DNA from: Clonostachys chloroleuca
Taxonomy: Eukaryota; Ascomycota; Sordariomycetes; Hypocreales; Bionectriaceae
Length of the DNA stretch: 64,000 nucleotides
NCBI GenBank assembly: GCA_037952775.1
Contig: JBANAY010000003.1
Location: 19,096,001-19,160,000 of the forward strand
Direction: 5' to 3'
Part shown: piece by piece, positions 1 through 12,063 of the stretch
Numbering within the stretch: position 1 is the stretch's first letter
Layout of the letters: the number at the start of each line of letters is the position of its first letter
Position numbers and translations under genes: made by a program
Notes under the pieces: generated by a model
What the model was told of the DNA's origin: nothing
The model's input: only the letters and a program-made list of their open reading frames with translations
Databases searched by the model: none

Positions 1-3000
1 GCGTTGGTGGCGCCCAAGAGTGTCTGCCCAATAGCTTTCGAGACACCCATAGCTGGTCTGAAAATGATTGTCGGTGTCCGCTTCAAAACTGCTCTGGCTG
101 CACCACCTGGTGATTGACTTTGCATCACCTCACCCGGGACTGCAATAATCGCATCTCGGGCCACATTGAGATCTCGAGCCAAGGAACGATATCCTCCTCG
201 CAAGCCCTGGACGACACTGGGTGGTTGGTCTGCGTAAAGGGAAATTTGCTTCTTGTCGTCCGGATCAGCATCATCGTCTTCCCAGCTGCTCCCAGCCCCT
301 TGATTTTGTTGAGTGAGCATATCCTCTGCCCCCTGAAGGGCGTACTGTGTACCAACAGCAATCTTCGCCCCCAGCTTGACAATTTCCGTCCCAGTCGTTT
401 TTGCAAAAGCAGCGGCTCCCTTTGAAATACTTCGCAAGACTCGGCCATCCTTCTGGTACTCACGGATGGGAATCTCCACCAGGTCTTTGAAGCCGCTACC
501 AATGTTGACCAAGGAGCGGACCGGTGCTAATCCAGCAAGGACTCCAGGCAGTTGGTTACTTTTCACATCCGGCATCCAAATATCGTTGAGCGTCTTACCA
601 AGGCGATCGAACCCTGAGATACCATAGATGATCACATGGCGCAAGACGAGCCTTGCTTCATCCATTACGATAAAGTTCATGAATTCGGTGGTGCGACCCG
701 ACCGCAGTCCGGCGTAGTCCACCCGCTTGGGCTTGAAGTCAAGTTTGACTGGAATCGAGTTGATCTCGGCTCGTTGCACAAACGGAATATCGCTAGGCGA
801 GGCATGAACCGGCACCTTTTCGTCCTTGAACTCAAAAAATCTCGTGAGGAAGTCCAGTGCATCCTGGTCTACGTGCAACCTCAGAGGTAGCACAGTGACT
901 CGCAGGACACTCTCGGATGCCACAAGCTCGGGCATGGGCTTGACATTAAGAATCTCCAGATGGAGCATGCTCATGCCCATCTCTCGCTCTCCCGTGTCCC
1001 GGTCATAGGTTGCAAACTTTCTCCAAGTTGATGTCGGCACGTGGTCAAATATATCCAGGCTATTCACGCGTACATCGATGCTGCTTTGTGTTTCGCCTGC
1101 ATCTTCAGGATAGACAACAATGTCTGCATTGATTCCCTGCAGCTCGAACGACATCTTGTGGTGCTTGCTGCGGTTAAGACGGAGCCGTTTTTTCCGGGTC
1201 TGGTGAGGTCGTGCCGTTCGATTTGATGCATCAGTAAAGGCAGTGGTCGCGATGGACTCGGTTTCGGTAGCGTTGTCGTTATTCAACTCTTGATTGATAG
1301 CTTGTGTTAGATCACCTGGTTGGCGACTGGCGGGTATACCGATGTATATCGAATTGAACAGGAAATCACCAATGGTTTCTTCGTCCTCGAGTTCTTCTTC
1401 GTGTATGTCGAAACCATCACGATTAGTCTGGAACTGCAGAGCTCTGTCTTCCACGCTTTGGACAGCCTGGCTAATGACATCCCGCGTGTGAGCCCAATCA
1501 TACCCATCGAATAGGTGCCAGATGAAGTGAACATCTTTGGCAGAGATCCTGATAGGGCTTCGTTTGACAAGCTGAGGAGAGGCTTTGTCATATGTACCCT
1601 TAGTGGAGTTCCATATTTGAGCTGTCGAGTTGGACTTAGACTCTTCTCCATAGTAGTTTTCATGGATGACCAATTCGTCTCCGCTATCAGACGTCGTGCT
1701 GGGTTCAGGGTTGAAGCCTGTCAAAAGAACGCCTTCAGCTGTATCATGCATCGTCGTACCATCAGACATCTGTGAGGACTTCATAGCGTCGAATAGTTCC
1801 TCTCCTTTGTACTCATCGCCATAGTACTGAGTATCAATATTCAATGACTGATCACTTCCGAACTCAGCCTCACTACTGCTTCCTGCCATCTCTTGTGCGG
1901 CCGCGAAATCTTGGTCGAAATCATAGTCGCCCTCTGTATTCCCGAATGCTTCCGCTGAAATCGATGATAGAAGGTCTTCGACGGGCATCACTTTAAACCT
2001 GTACTTTTCTTCCTTAGAGGGAGGTGTCGGAGGCTTAAGGGCGTTGACCAAGGTGATCAGAGTCTGTGTGGAGTCGGCACATGTCTCAAGGACTAGCAAG
2101 TCATCTCGGACTTCGATGTCAATCTGGCGCTCGAGTTCAACTCCAGGTTTCACGTCAACGAGAACTTGGGCGGAAGATATGAAGCAAACGTTAACAAAGC
2201 CTCGAGCACAGAATTCGTTGATCTGTCGAGAAGATATCGACGTTGAACGGCGATGGCTAGGTGATCTGGCGCTGGTAGACGACACAGCAGAAATGTCATC
2301 TATAAGAAGTATCGAAGACTTCTTAATACCCAGCTTGACCTTCATTTCAACGTCCTGTGGCAAATCGAGTTCTAGGCGAGCATCGGTGAGGGCTACCAAC
2401 ATCTTTGACTGCAGGTTTAGCGGGTTAAGCCCAATCACACAATCCTTAAACCCAATATCGAGACCCATGGGTTTCTCTGCCGGGGCTTTCTCGTTCTCAG
2501 CCTCTGATTGTCTCAAAGTAGCTTGCGCCTGATCACCAAGGTTGGCTACCGAGGCTGCAAGGCCAGCCTCAAAATCCTGTGGAGTAGCATCATCCTCCAA
2601 GCCGAGGATATCCATAATAAAAGGGACTTGGTATTCGATGATGAGATTCTGAAGTTTGAGCTTGATGACAGAGTCGATTTCATCGGCAATGATCCGGAGC
2701 ATGAGGACTGGGTTTCTTTCATGGCCCTCTCTCATGGTGTTATCCAAAGAGTCTATGATTTCATCTGCCCCGTTTCGTTTCACTTCAAGGCCGTACAATG
2801 CGACCGCAACAAGTGATGGGATGCTAATGTGGCCGACGTCGAGTTGGGTCAAGTTCGCTTCAAAAAATCCAAGCCGGCCATCACATTGGAGGGCAACGCT
2901 CATCTTTTGCACTCTGCCAAGGGTAAGTAGTCCAGGCCTGTCGTCCTCAGGTAAATATTTAGCGACCGTGGAAAGTTTTGCCAACTCTTCTCCCAAATTT

Positions 3001-6000
3001 GGAAGAAGCTGTAGAGTGGCCAAATGTTTAACGCGGACGTTGACGCTATCCAAAGTGGCTCGCAGAACCGATCCCTTTTTCCTCTGTCGCAAAAGCGTGT
3101 CGACCATGATTTCATCGTTGTCTTGATCAAACTTGACCTTTGATGGCAAAATAAGCTCGAGGAGTCTCTCCAGATCTGAGTCTGTGGGAGTCATGAGGAA
3201 ATCAAGGCGCACACCACCAACATCGATGGAAATGGCTGGCTCTGCTTTGGAGGCCCTGAGGTACGGACCAGCAACACGAAGAGCAGTGATTGCAATACCT
3301 ACGCCCTCGTCTCGATTGACCATTTTTATTGCACTTGACGAAGCGGTCAGGCTGCATTCCTTGCCCTGGAGTGTGATCCGGGCAGATCCAATCCTCAGAT
3401 TTGTCTTGTTTTCAGGTGCAACTTGCTTCTCGGGATCAAGAGGAGTCTCAAAGCGGACACCGCGCGGCTTGGCCTTCTGGCTCGGTACACTTGCCACAGG
3501 TGGAGAATTGGATGTGATAGATGAACTCATCTGAAGAAGACTGCTCAGACCACCAAACCAATTGAAAGTCTCATCAAGTCGCTGCAGATCGATATGCACA
3601 ACCATTGGCAAGGTTTCAATGTCAGTTCGTATCCTGGTACCAATCTGCGTGATCTTGATGCCAATATCATGTCCCGCAGAGAGAAAAGTATCACGGACTG
3701 ACATGCTCATGGGCTGTGCCTTATCAAATGAAATAATATCATCGTCAGAATACCCAAAGCGGAATTTTTCGAGCTCCAATTTGGTTACTACGATGGGCGT
3801 CGGTGGAACAGTTCCTTTCTTAGCCTTGGACACGACTCCTTCGTAGGTTGATTCTCGAGATATACGAATATTTTGCAGGGTCATATTCAAGAGAACCTCA
3901 TGGTCCAGAATAAAGGCTGTTGGATCCACGAATCGCTTGGCGGTGTCAGCCACACCAGGTACATGATTCACAAAGCTCATCGAAACTTCTTCGACAACGA
4001 CCTTGATATTAGGACCGTTGTCTTTGGGCTCTCCACTTTTGTCGCCGTGTTCAGGTTCAGGAGCTTCGCCCTGTGGCTTCAGGGCTTCTATTAGTCTTGC
4101 CACCACCATCGCTAGAAGGAAGCCAATAGAAGTATCAAATCTGAGAGATACTGGGGACAAATAAACCTCAATACTCTTATCGTCTCCTAGTGCAAGATGC
4201 GATGCTGTCACCTGACCCTGTAAGCCCTTTTCCGAGCCATGTACCGAAAAGGCGCCGGGAGCGAGTGGATAGCCTGACTTGCTCAAAGCTTCTTGTTGGG
4301 CTTCATTTGCTGGGTCGAGGTGGACTTGAATATGTTGATGGCCGTGGGGAATAAAAAAAAATACTCGATCCAGGGCGAAGATCTCTTTCACGAGTCGAGG
4401 CGGTCCTTTTGGTGTGGCGACATCTTCTTGTTCGGTATTGTCATCAAATTGAGATGACTTATCTGCCGGAGGAGCATTATTATCAGTCTTGGAGAAAAAT
4501 TTTGACGATGATGCTTCGCCCAGAGAATCATGGGTTCTTCCTGTCTGTTCTTCGACCTGAATTTCAGACTCGTCTAGAGATTCATCCCAACCACCGGGCA
4601 TTTGAATTCGGTCGGATTGTGACTCTGCAAGAACACTCTCTTCCAAAGGCGAAGGCGAGGCCTGGCGGGTGGGGGTGTTCGACTCAGATCCGTGTGTTGA
4701 GCTTGGTCTGTTTTCTGATTCCAATTCATTCGTTGAGATCGGCTCATCTGAAGGATCCTCTTTCTTCTCTAGGTCCGGTCCCTTTGAGGTGTCTGGTTCC
4801 ACCTCTGAGTCTGTTTCTATCTCTAGGTCTAACTTGTCCTTCAAATCAGGCTCTTGTAGAGAATCATCCTTTTCGGGGGAAGCCTCTCTGGTCGTAGCCG
4901 GAATCGCTGGTGGATGAGAGCCTGGTGCCTCTGAATAGGTTGAACCTCGGAGAGAGGCGCGCTCGTCGCTCGAAAAAGCACTGAGATACATACTTTCGGC
5001 TTCCTCACGAGAGTAGAGATGTGACTGGGTAAGATCTTCTTCGGAGCCACTGCTTGACCGTCTGTCCTCTCGGTCAATGACTGGGGATGCCGTTGTTGGT
5101 TCCGTCTCTGGGGCTATCGAGCGATCCAACGGAAGTGCGTCGACGTATGCTGGCTCTGATCTTGCTTCGGTGTGAGTGCTTGCCCACTGGGGAACATCTG
5201 CTTCAAATGCCGTCGAATTCACCAAGCGGCGGTCGGGGAGATAAGTAGAATGGAAGACGGATTGGTCCACAGATTGCTCCAAAGACTCATCAAGCCCATG
5301 GTACACAGAAGCTCGAGGTGTTGCCGGGCCTTCGTCCTCCACGTTTTCTTCTTCGCGTTCCTCGAAGTCGTATGGAATATCTAAAGCTAGCTCGCTGTCG
5401 CCAAGAGGACTTCCTGAACGATCTGAGCTATCTTGATATTCTTGGTTAGACTCACTCTGCACACTGTACTGTGAGTTGGACATGTTTTGGTCATCATCCT
5501 CATGATGACTCCGCAACAAGTCTCCATGATCATGAGTTGACGAACTTCTCGTCAACTTTGGAGAGGAGCAAAGTGATGGGGATGATGGGGACTGCGCAAA
5601 TGTAGAAAACACATTTGCTTCAGATATCAGATACGCGCGAACGTTGTTCAATAATACACGTCTCTTTCCCTCTTTGAGTCCCACATGTGCCGATTCAGGT
5701 TCCAGAACGAGGGAGCTGGTTGTAACGCCCTCCACATCGATATCCTCGAGGGCTATCTGAAATGATACCAACTCAGGGGCTGGGGAATTGGGGTCAAGGG
5801 GGACCTCAACATCCAACTGGAAAGAAACACCCTTGATCTTTATCTGTGTCCGGTCTATTATGCCTTGAATGAAATCGGCCATGAATGCAGGTAGAGAGAG
5901 GCTCTGTCCTGTACCAAGAGGTGCCTCTTCGTCGCTGCCATCCTCGCTCACAGACACGGAGGTGCCCAGATCTTGCGTTTCCGATGCAAGAGCCTCCTCT

Positions 6001-6503
6001 AGCCTCACTCTTTCGGAGGAGGGTTGAGTCTTCAGGAACTCTTGAGCCAGATCAACAGGATCCGGAACAATGGACGAATCCTTGGTTGTATCCCCATCGG
6101 GCGGACTACTCGAGAATTCTCGGCCGGACACCCTAACGGATACAGACACTCCATCGACTTCGACCATTATCGGGCTCGTAAAGAAATCCATCGGGATCGT
6201 AATGCGGAGGACATGCACCTTCGACTTCTGAAGTGTTAAAGAGTCTGGAAGTCTTAATAGCTTCTCCAATTTCTATCCCGTAGTTAGCGAGCGGGGCTTT
6301 AACCATCAAAGGACTTCCTCGGGACGCACCTTGAGCTTAACGCCAACATCGCGGAACTCGAATACTGTATTCTTCCCCAAAGCCAGATCCAGGTTGTCCA
6401 TGTCCAGTGACTCGGAATCGAGCAGGTCAAGTCGTGTAAGCGCATATCGCAGCAGCCGCTTGGGCATCGACGAGCTGCGGAAGGAGTGGAAGAAGCTCGC
6501 CAT
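1..6503 (-). CDS. ATG2: Autophagy-related protein 2, C-terminal end cut by window edge
   Basis: Atg2 is the rod-shaped lipid-transfer protein that bridges the ER and the growing phagophore and works with Atg9 and Atg18. Exon 1 (6330..6503) encodes 58 residues starting [12 protein letters not shown], the conserved Atg2 N-terminus of the chorein type. A 57 bp intron (6273..6329) follows, then one very long exon from 6272 leftward to base 1. Reading gives about 2149 residues, in the family range. The frame agrees at every point I sampled (near 5480, 3450, 620 and 50). The region between about 4400 and 5560 encodes an acidic, Ser/Glu-rich linker. The C-terminal part contains the conserved block [20 protein letters not shown] (near 560-625) and ends in [15 protein letters not shown] at the edge. 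Probably fewer than 25 residues are missing. The start is the first ATG giving the conserved N-terminus. The identification is firm. Confidence 0.93.
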
Positions 6504-7947
6504 CGTTGCCGGCAAGGGGCACGCAGGCGCCCGGGTCGAAACTATACAAAGAGTGCTATCGCGGTCTCGAGGCTCGTGTCGAAATCGCTTCACCGTCGAT
6601 CGGTTCGGGGATGACCATGGGCATTCGTCTTATCGATGAACCCTGCCCAGTGCGGGGATCAAGGACATGATTCCAACGACATGGAGAGGTGGTTGATGGT
6701 GGGAGAGGGCTAACTTTGTTGTAGGCGGCTGTATACTGTGAAGCTAGAAAAGTATCGAAAAAGTGAATATGCCGTCCAAAGAAACCGGGCAAGCAGAAGG
6801 AAAGAAGGTTTGGGCCAGGAGGCTCAGTTATTGGCAAACGTGCTGAAGGTTCACAATGGCAAGCGATGGACGGGAGGATCACGGGTCGCCCTGCATGCGG
6901 GCACACCCAGTGAACGATAGCGGCGTCGACGCCTAGACTGGTACCTTACGTAGCAGGTACGAGCGGGACCAGGCAAAGTCAGGTAGCTTTTATATGGGAA
7001 ACCATCTGAGAGTGACTTGCTCAGGTGACTGTTTTGGGGTGAGCCAGGCACGTCATTTGACAGCCTGTCTTATCGATAAGAGGTGCTCTAGAGGCACGCG
7101 CATATCGCTATTGTCAAGGAGGTGTTCTGTTCCTGTAATTAATCTATATTACCTGCTCAGACGAACCAGCCCGGGAGGTCTAAGCTAGCAGGTGCAGAAT
7201 AAGTGAAAGAGTCATCAATAGATGGTATGTCTAAGTGCTGGCCTTCACTCTCCTTGGAGTGCGTGGGTACTGAGTCACAAATGATAGGTACCTTCCGAGG
7301 TATTACTTTAGCCCAGCAGGTAGCCGACTATAGCGTGAAAGGTTAGTGCAAAAGGACATTCGTTTGGTAGTGCTAATTTCAGATTCTATGAGCAATCTAA
7401 AGTCAAGCTGGGAAGAGGAAGGCAGATCAGATATATTGCTCTCCCAACATGCGCATATCAACGACAACACTCTCATCTTCTCTGACATTGCTCAGGAATG
7501 GACCAATGGACCCCTGCTGCAGCTGGCCCCAGTTGGTGCCAACGGCATATTCCACTTTAAAGCACATTGAGGCACCATACATTGTGCCGAGAGAGGGGAC
7601 TTAGTTCGATGATCTCCTTGGCTCGTAGTCAGCACTGACCAGCCAACATTGGGTTTCATCTATCCTCATACGTATGCAAGTATTGGTCGCGGCATCTTAC
7701 GCCACGCAAACGTGGCTCCATTACCCTCATTCATTTGTATACCTACCTTATTCAATCATGCCCTCCGAGGCCAGAACATAAAAACCTTACATAGTAGCCA
7801 AGCCTCCCGCCCACCTTGATCTGATCCGCAACTAAGGTAGAACATAATTGAACCTGCTTGGCTGGCCTCGCTTACCCAACGGACTCATACCTTGCTCAGT
7901 ACTCTCCTTGACCAATCTGCAATCAACGGCTCTGAATTGAACAGAGA
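6504..7947. other. Divergent intergenic region, ATG2 / proline-rich gene
   Basis: About 1.4 kb between two divergently transcribed genes. It must hold both promoters and 5' leaders. I see only short, unconvincing reading frames and no RNA gene or repeat. Confidence 0.6.
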
Positions 7948-9627
7948 ATGTCACATCAAAATGATTCTGCCGGGCCATCCGGGACCGACTTTGCTCCTCC
8001 GCCAGGTCCACCTCCAGGCCGCGCCGAGCCGTCTCCCTCCAAACCTCATGTTACCCAGGCCGACTCAACATCGGCAGCTCCAAATGCTAACACTGCAGCG
8101 CCTGGGCCCTCTCCGGTTTCTACTGTACCTCCTCCAATCCACCTCGGACCAACCTCAAACTACTCTGAGCCGTCGCCTATTGATTTGGAGCACCCTGCCA
8201 AGAGGCCTGGAGTTTTGCCAACTCCCTCAGGGCTTCAGCAAGTCCAGTACGGCTCCGAGCAAGCTTCCTCCAAGACCGATTCGGGGACTCCTCATTCCCT
8301 CCCACTTCGCCCGGGAGCTTCATCAAACAGTCCCGCAGCAACCTCGGAGACTGACAAGTACAGCAGTCTGCCTGAGGTAGCGACTACCACTCCTCCCGTA
8401 AATTGGGCCTCGCGGCCAGATAGATTTAGCGATCTCCCCGAAGTAGCTACTGCTACTCCCGCTCCTCCTCCTCAAAGTGGTTCGGTCGTCCAGACTGAGC
8501 CTCGGCCCTCTGGCACTTCTCAACCCCAACTAGGGCCTTCTTCAAGCCAGGCCACCACCACTCCGCCGGGCCAAGTCCCTCCCCCTCCTCCAGGCCAGCC
8601 CGGCGCGGCGTCACAATCAAACCAAAACCAAGCCAGTACTCCGTCAGGTCAAACCCCTCCTCCGGGGCAGCTTGCCACAGCATCACAGCCAAACAAAAGC
8701 CAAACCAGTATCCCACTGGCTCATATCCCACCTCCTCCACCAAATCCACCAAGCACGACCTCGAGACCAGACCAGACCAACACTTCATCCGGCCAAATCG
8801 CGCTACCTCCCCAGTTCCCTCCACCTCCAGGACAACCAGACTCGGCATCAAAACCAAGCCAGCCCGAGACAACAGGCCAATTCCCACCACCTCCTCAGTT
8901 CCCTCCCCCTCCAGGCCAGTATAAAAGTCCCAAAAAACCTGGCTTCACAGGCCTTCCCAACAAGTTCCACATCTGGACCTCCTGGGAGAAAGGCCAAGCA
9001 ACAGACGGCCACTCAGTCCCCTGCATAGAAATGGGGCCCGAACCCTTCAGCCCACCCGTCTACTCAACGAAGATGGCCGAGAGCCTGTCCTTCAAACCAG
9101 GCAGATGGTCAGACAACGGCCCGACCGTCGGCGAGGTGAAGGGCAAGGGCACCTTCACCACCCAGAGCGTCCTCCTCTACAACGGCTTCCAGACCGACTT
9201 CGGCAACACCGGCACTACGCTCGTGGACATTGGCAGCATGGGCGTCTGGCAGTTCAACGTCCCCGCGCAAGGCCAAGGCCGCGAGGAGGAAGCCTGGGAG
9301 TGGCGGAGGGTCAGGGACCCCAACTCGACCGGGGGCCTTATGAGCAGGATCAGCAAGATGGCCGGCCTCGTCGGATCGCTGGTTCTCGTGCCCAGCGGAT
9401 CCCCGGGGGACACCACCCCGTTCGTCACATGGACCAAGGGCCACGGCTCCAAGTTCAAGAAGGAATCTGATCTGGGGGTTCTGGAGTTTCACGGGCCGGC
9501 GAGCACTGACAAGATGGGGGATGCCTTCCAGGCTCTCGCCATCATGAGTATAGTTAAGATTCAGCAAGACAATCGGGATGAAACCGTGGCTGGAATGATT
9601 AAAGGTTCCTTCTCTAGCTCGGGATAA
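7948..9627 (+). CDS. Proline-rich protein of unknown function with a folded C-terminal domain
   Basis: An uninterrupted 559-residue frame. Residues 1 to about 335 are low-complexity Pro/Gln/Ser/Thr sequence with repeated PPPGQ-type blocks (around 8580, 8655, 8820 and 8905). It also has two copies of an S/DLPEVAT motif near residues 139 and 160, a motif style common in fungal proteins with disordered N-termini. From about residue 338 the composition changes to an ordered region (KFHIWTSWEKG onward) rich in beta-type residues, ending in an AIMSIVKIQQ helix-like segment. That compact domain of about 220 residues faintly recalls tubby-C/scramblase-like folds, which is inference only. I do not recognise a named family. 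The first ATG is used. The gene is convergent with the amine oxidase downstream. No signal peptide or membrane segment is visible. Confidence 0.75.
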   Translation: MSHQNDSAGPSGTDFAPPPGPPPGRAEPSPSKPHVTQADSTSAAPNANTAAPGPSPVSTVPPPIHLGPTSNYSEPSPIDLEHPAKRPGVLPTPSGLQQVQYGSEQASSKTDSGTPHSLPLRPGASSNSPAATSETDKYSSLPEVATTTPPVNWASRPDRFSDLPEVATATPAPPPQSGSVVQTEPRPSGTSQPQLGPSSSQATTTPPGQVPPPPPGQPGAASQSNQNQASTPSGQTPPPGQLATASQPNKSQTSIPLAHIPPPPPNPPSTTSRPDQTNTSSGQIALPPQFPPPPGQPDSASKPSQPETTGQFPPPPQFPPPPGQYKSPKKPGFTGLPNKFHIWTSWEKGQATDGHSVPCIEMGPEPFSPPVYSTKMAESLSFKPGRWSDNGPTVGEVKGKGTFTTQSVLLYNGFQTDFGNTGTTLVDIGSMGVWQFNVPAQGQGREEEAWEWRRVRDPNSTGGLMSRISKMAGLVGSLVLVPSGSPGDTTPFVTWTKGHGSKFKKESDLGVLEFHGPASTDKMGDAFQALAIMSIVKIQQDNRDETVAGMIKGSFSSSG

Positions 9628-10129
9628 GGTCGATAAGGGAAGTCGAGGGCATCTAACGAAGTCATGCCCAATTTAGCGTGTCTGAATTAAGAAACCCAGA
9701 TAGCAATCATCTGAAACTCATGGTCAGTTTCTCCATTCTTCCACCCGAAAATTGGAGTCGAAAGGAGGCGGTGAGTGCACTAAAAATTGAACATCTTGCT
9801 GTATATTCCATCAAATTTAGATCATCACTTTTCGAAGTGCGGGTACATAGAGACACCCCCATGTGCCCTCCCCCTGCAACCCATCAGAAACTATATCGAT
9901 TAGACAACTCAAGAGGCCACAACTGCGAATAGTTCCTATGACATCAGAGGTGTTCACGAATATCTGAGCCTCTTTGGTCAGTTATACCGCCAAAGCGATA
10001 ATTTGGCGCTACATTTCTGACAGACATCCGAAATCCTTCTCTAAACATGTATATACTAGTACATCCTTCAGCTCTTATCAACCAGTCAGATTCTCTCTTT
10101 GATCAGGCGTCGCGAAATTAAATCCGGTT
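9628..10129. other. Convergent intergenic region
   Basis: About 500 bp between the 3' ends of the proline-rich gene and the amine oxidase gene. AT-richer than its neighbours. No gene is seen. Confidence 0.6.
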
Positions 10130-12063
10130 TTAATGACTCCCATTAGAAACAGAGTCTTTAGCCACTCCGTAGGCCTCGGCAATTCTTCTCCCCACAGACT
10201 CACCGCTCCAATACGCCCCAGTGGCCGTACCCAATGCCACGAATGGGGCAGTGTGCTCCCCTGCGAGCCAAAGCCCTTGCTCGGGTACCCCCTGTCGCAT
10301 TGCCCTAATATCTCCATCTCCGTCTTGCAAACCCACCTGGAAGTTGGCATAACTTCCATGGCCCGCAAGCTCATCCTGGCGCCATTCTGTTGCGCGGCAT
10401 CCGATGACCTTGCAAGCTGGGGACTGGTCTGAGAAGTGCGGGAGGCGGGAGAAGTAGGGCCGGAAGTGGTTGATGAGGAAAGTATTCTTTTCGACTTTGT
10501 TAGTGAGCTTGGCGAGGTTAGAGGTAATGTAGTCAGACTGGTCGCCATAAATATAGAAAAGAAGCGTAGGGTGAGCGAACTTTGGGTTGAGGTTGGCCAG
10601 CTCAACCACTTCTTGGTTCCATTTGTTAGGGTTTGTCTCAGTAGCATAGTTAGGAGTCATCCATTGTACGAAACCCTGCACATGGCGGCCCTCCTCTTCG
10701 TCATTCGAGAGCCAGAAGGCCTCTGAAAACTGATGTAAACCTAGCAGCTAGAGTTAATAGTCTGTGGGTCAGAAACAAGGGCCTAGCTTTCATCTTGACT
10801 TACCTTTTCGAGGCAACCGTAACTGATGGATCCAATTGCCGATGTTATTCGCTGAGGGAGACGGGGCTCAAAGGCCTCGAGGTTCTGTTTTAACCAACCA
10901 AGGGGACAGGTCACAACGACCTCGTCAAACTCCAATATCTGGCCGCCATTGACCTGAAGTTTGACCATGTCGGTTGGCTGCGCCCTGGAGAAAACCTTTT
11001 CTACTTTAGTTCTCAACTTCAGCCCGGCAGCTCCAGTAAGTACTGGCTGGCCTACAAGTTCCAGAATCTTTTGGTAGGTCCCAGCACAAAAAAGGTTTTC
11101 TGAATGGCGCATTAGCTTGCGGGTTCTGTTCAACATTTACCAGCTATGGTAGGAGGTACAAACCTCCTTCCAAGCACTCCTCAAGCCAGAAAAATTTCAA
11201 ACTTTGTCTTCCCACAGCACTGCCGATGAAATTCCCCCAGCTCTGGGAAAGCTGTAGAACTGTTCTTCTTCTTTGCTCGTAGTTCTCCTGCGTGCTGGGG
11301 ATCTTTTCGGCAACCTTTTCCTCAAAGAAATCGAGCAGACTCTCTTTGTCATTGATGAAGCTTGAATACTTATTAGAGTGCTTGAAAGCATCCTGGATAA
11401 TGTCCCACATCATGTCGGCATATTCCTGGCCCTCCTTACGCGGGAACAGAATCCCAGACTCATTGAAGATGTACGTTTCCGTATCCCAGCTGCCCACTGA
11501 CGTATTTGTCTCCTGGGCAAGACCAATGATGGGATTATTTGATGTGCCATGAATCCAATTGGGACCCATATCAACTAGACGTCCATTGGCGAGTGTTTCC
11601 TGATGCACACGACCTCCTATCCGATCTCGAGCCTCAAGAACTGTGACTTTGAGGCCGTAGCTGGTCAGGACATCAGCACAACGAAGGCCAGCAAGGCCTG
11701 CTCCTACAATGGCCACATGAGGCCTTGTATCGATGCCGTGGGTCTCACGCTAAGAATGGACAGTCAGTCCGGGAGGGCTAGGCTTGACTGATTGCTGCAT
11801 GTCCATAAAAACTCGATAGAGGGCCAGATGTATGAAACATGCTCAGAGAGTAGAAAATAATTCAGAACCATAAGATAAATAAACAGCATGAAGGGATTAA
11901 GGTACTGTACCTGTTTTGAGGCCTCCATGCGAGCGATTTTCTTTAGCATGTACCCAGGGTCGAATTCTGGTAGGCTGTGGTTCCGAATTGCCTTGAGATC
12001 TTGATAAATCTTGGATGTACTTCGTCCCGCTGAGTTAGTACAACAAATCGAGTATGCATCCAT
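10130..12063 (-). CDS. Flavin-containing amine oxidase (polyamine oxidase-like), with a frame problem at exon 4
   Basis: FAD-dependent oxidation of a (poly)amine, giving aldehyde and hydrogen peroxide, is the family reaction; the substrate cannot be read from sequence. Exons: 11911..12063, 11164..11749, 10804..11099, then 10130 to about 10740. The dinucleotide-binding motif [15 protein letters not shown] with [10 protein letters not shown] is near residues 63-90, and GPNWIHG follows. The C-terminal FAD motif is [26 protein letters not shown]. Introns are 161, 64 and about 63 bp. Exon 3 ends in phase 0 at CLEK. The conserved continuation VYISF is present just after a CTAG acceptor (10741), but the frame then breaks at a T4 run (10726-10729 on the plus strand). 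One more T would restore it, giving 548 residues. A downstream ATCAG acceptor (exon from 10729) keeps the frame without correction, losing four conserved residues (544). No peroxisomal C-terminus is visible (ends NGSH). Confidence 0.85.
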
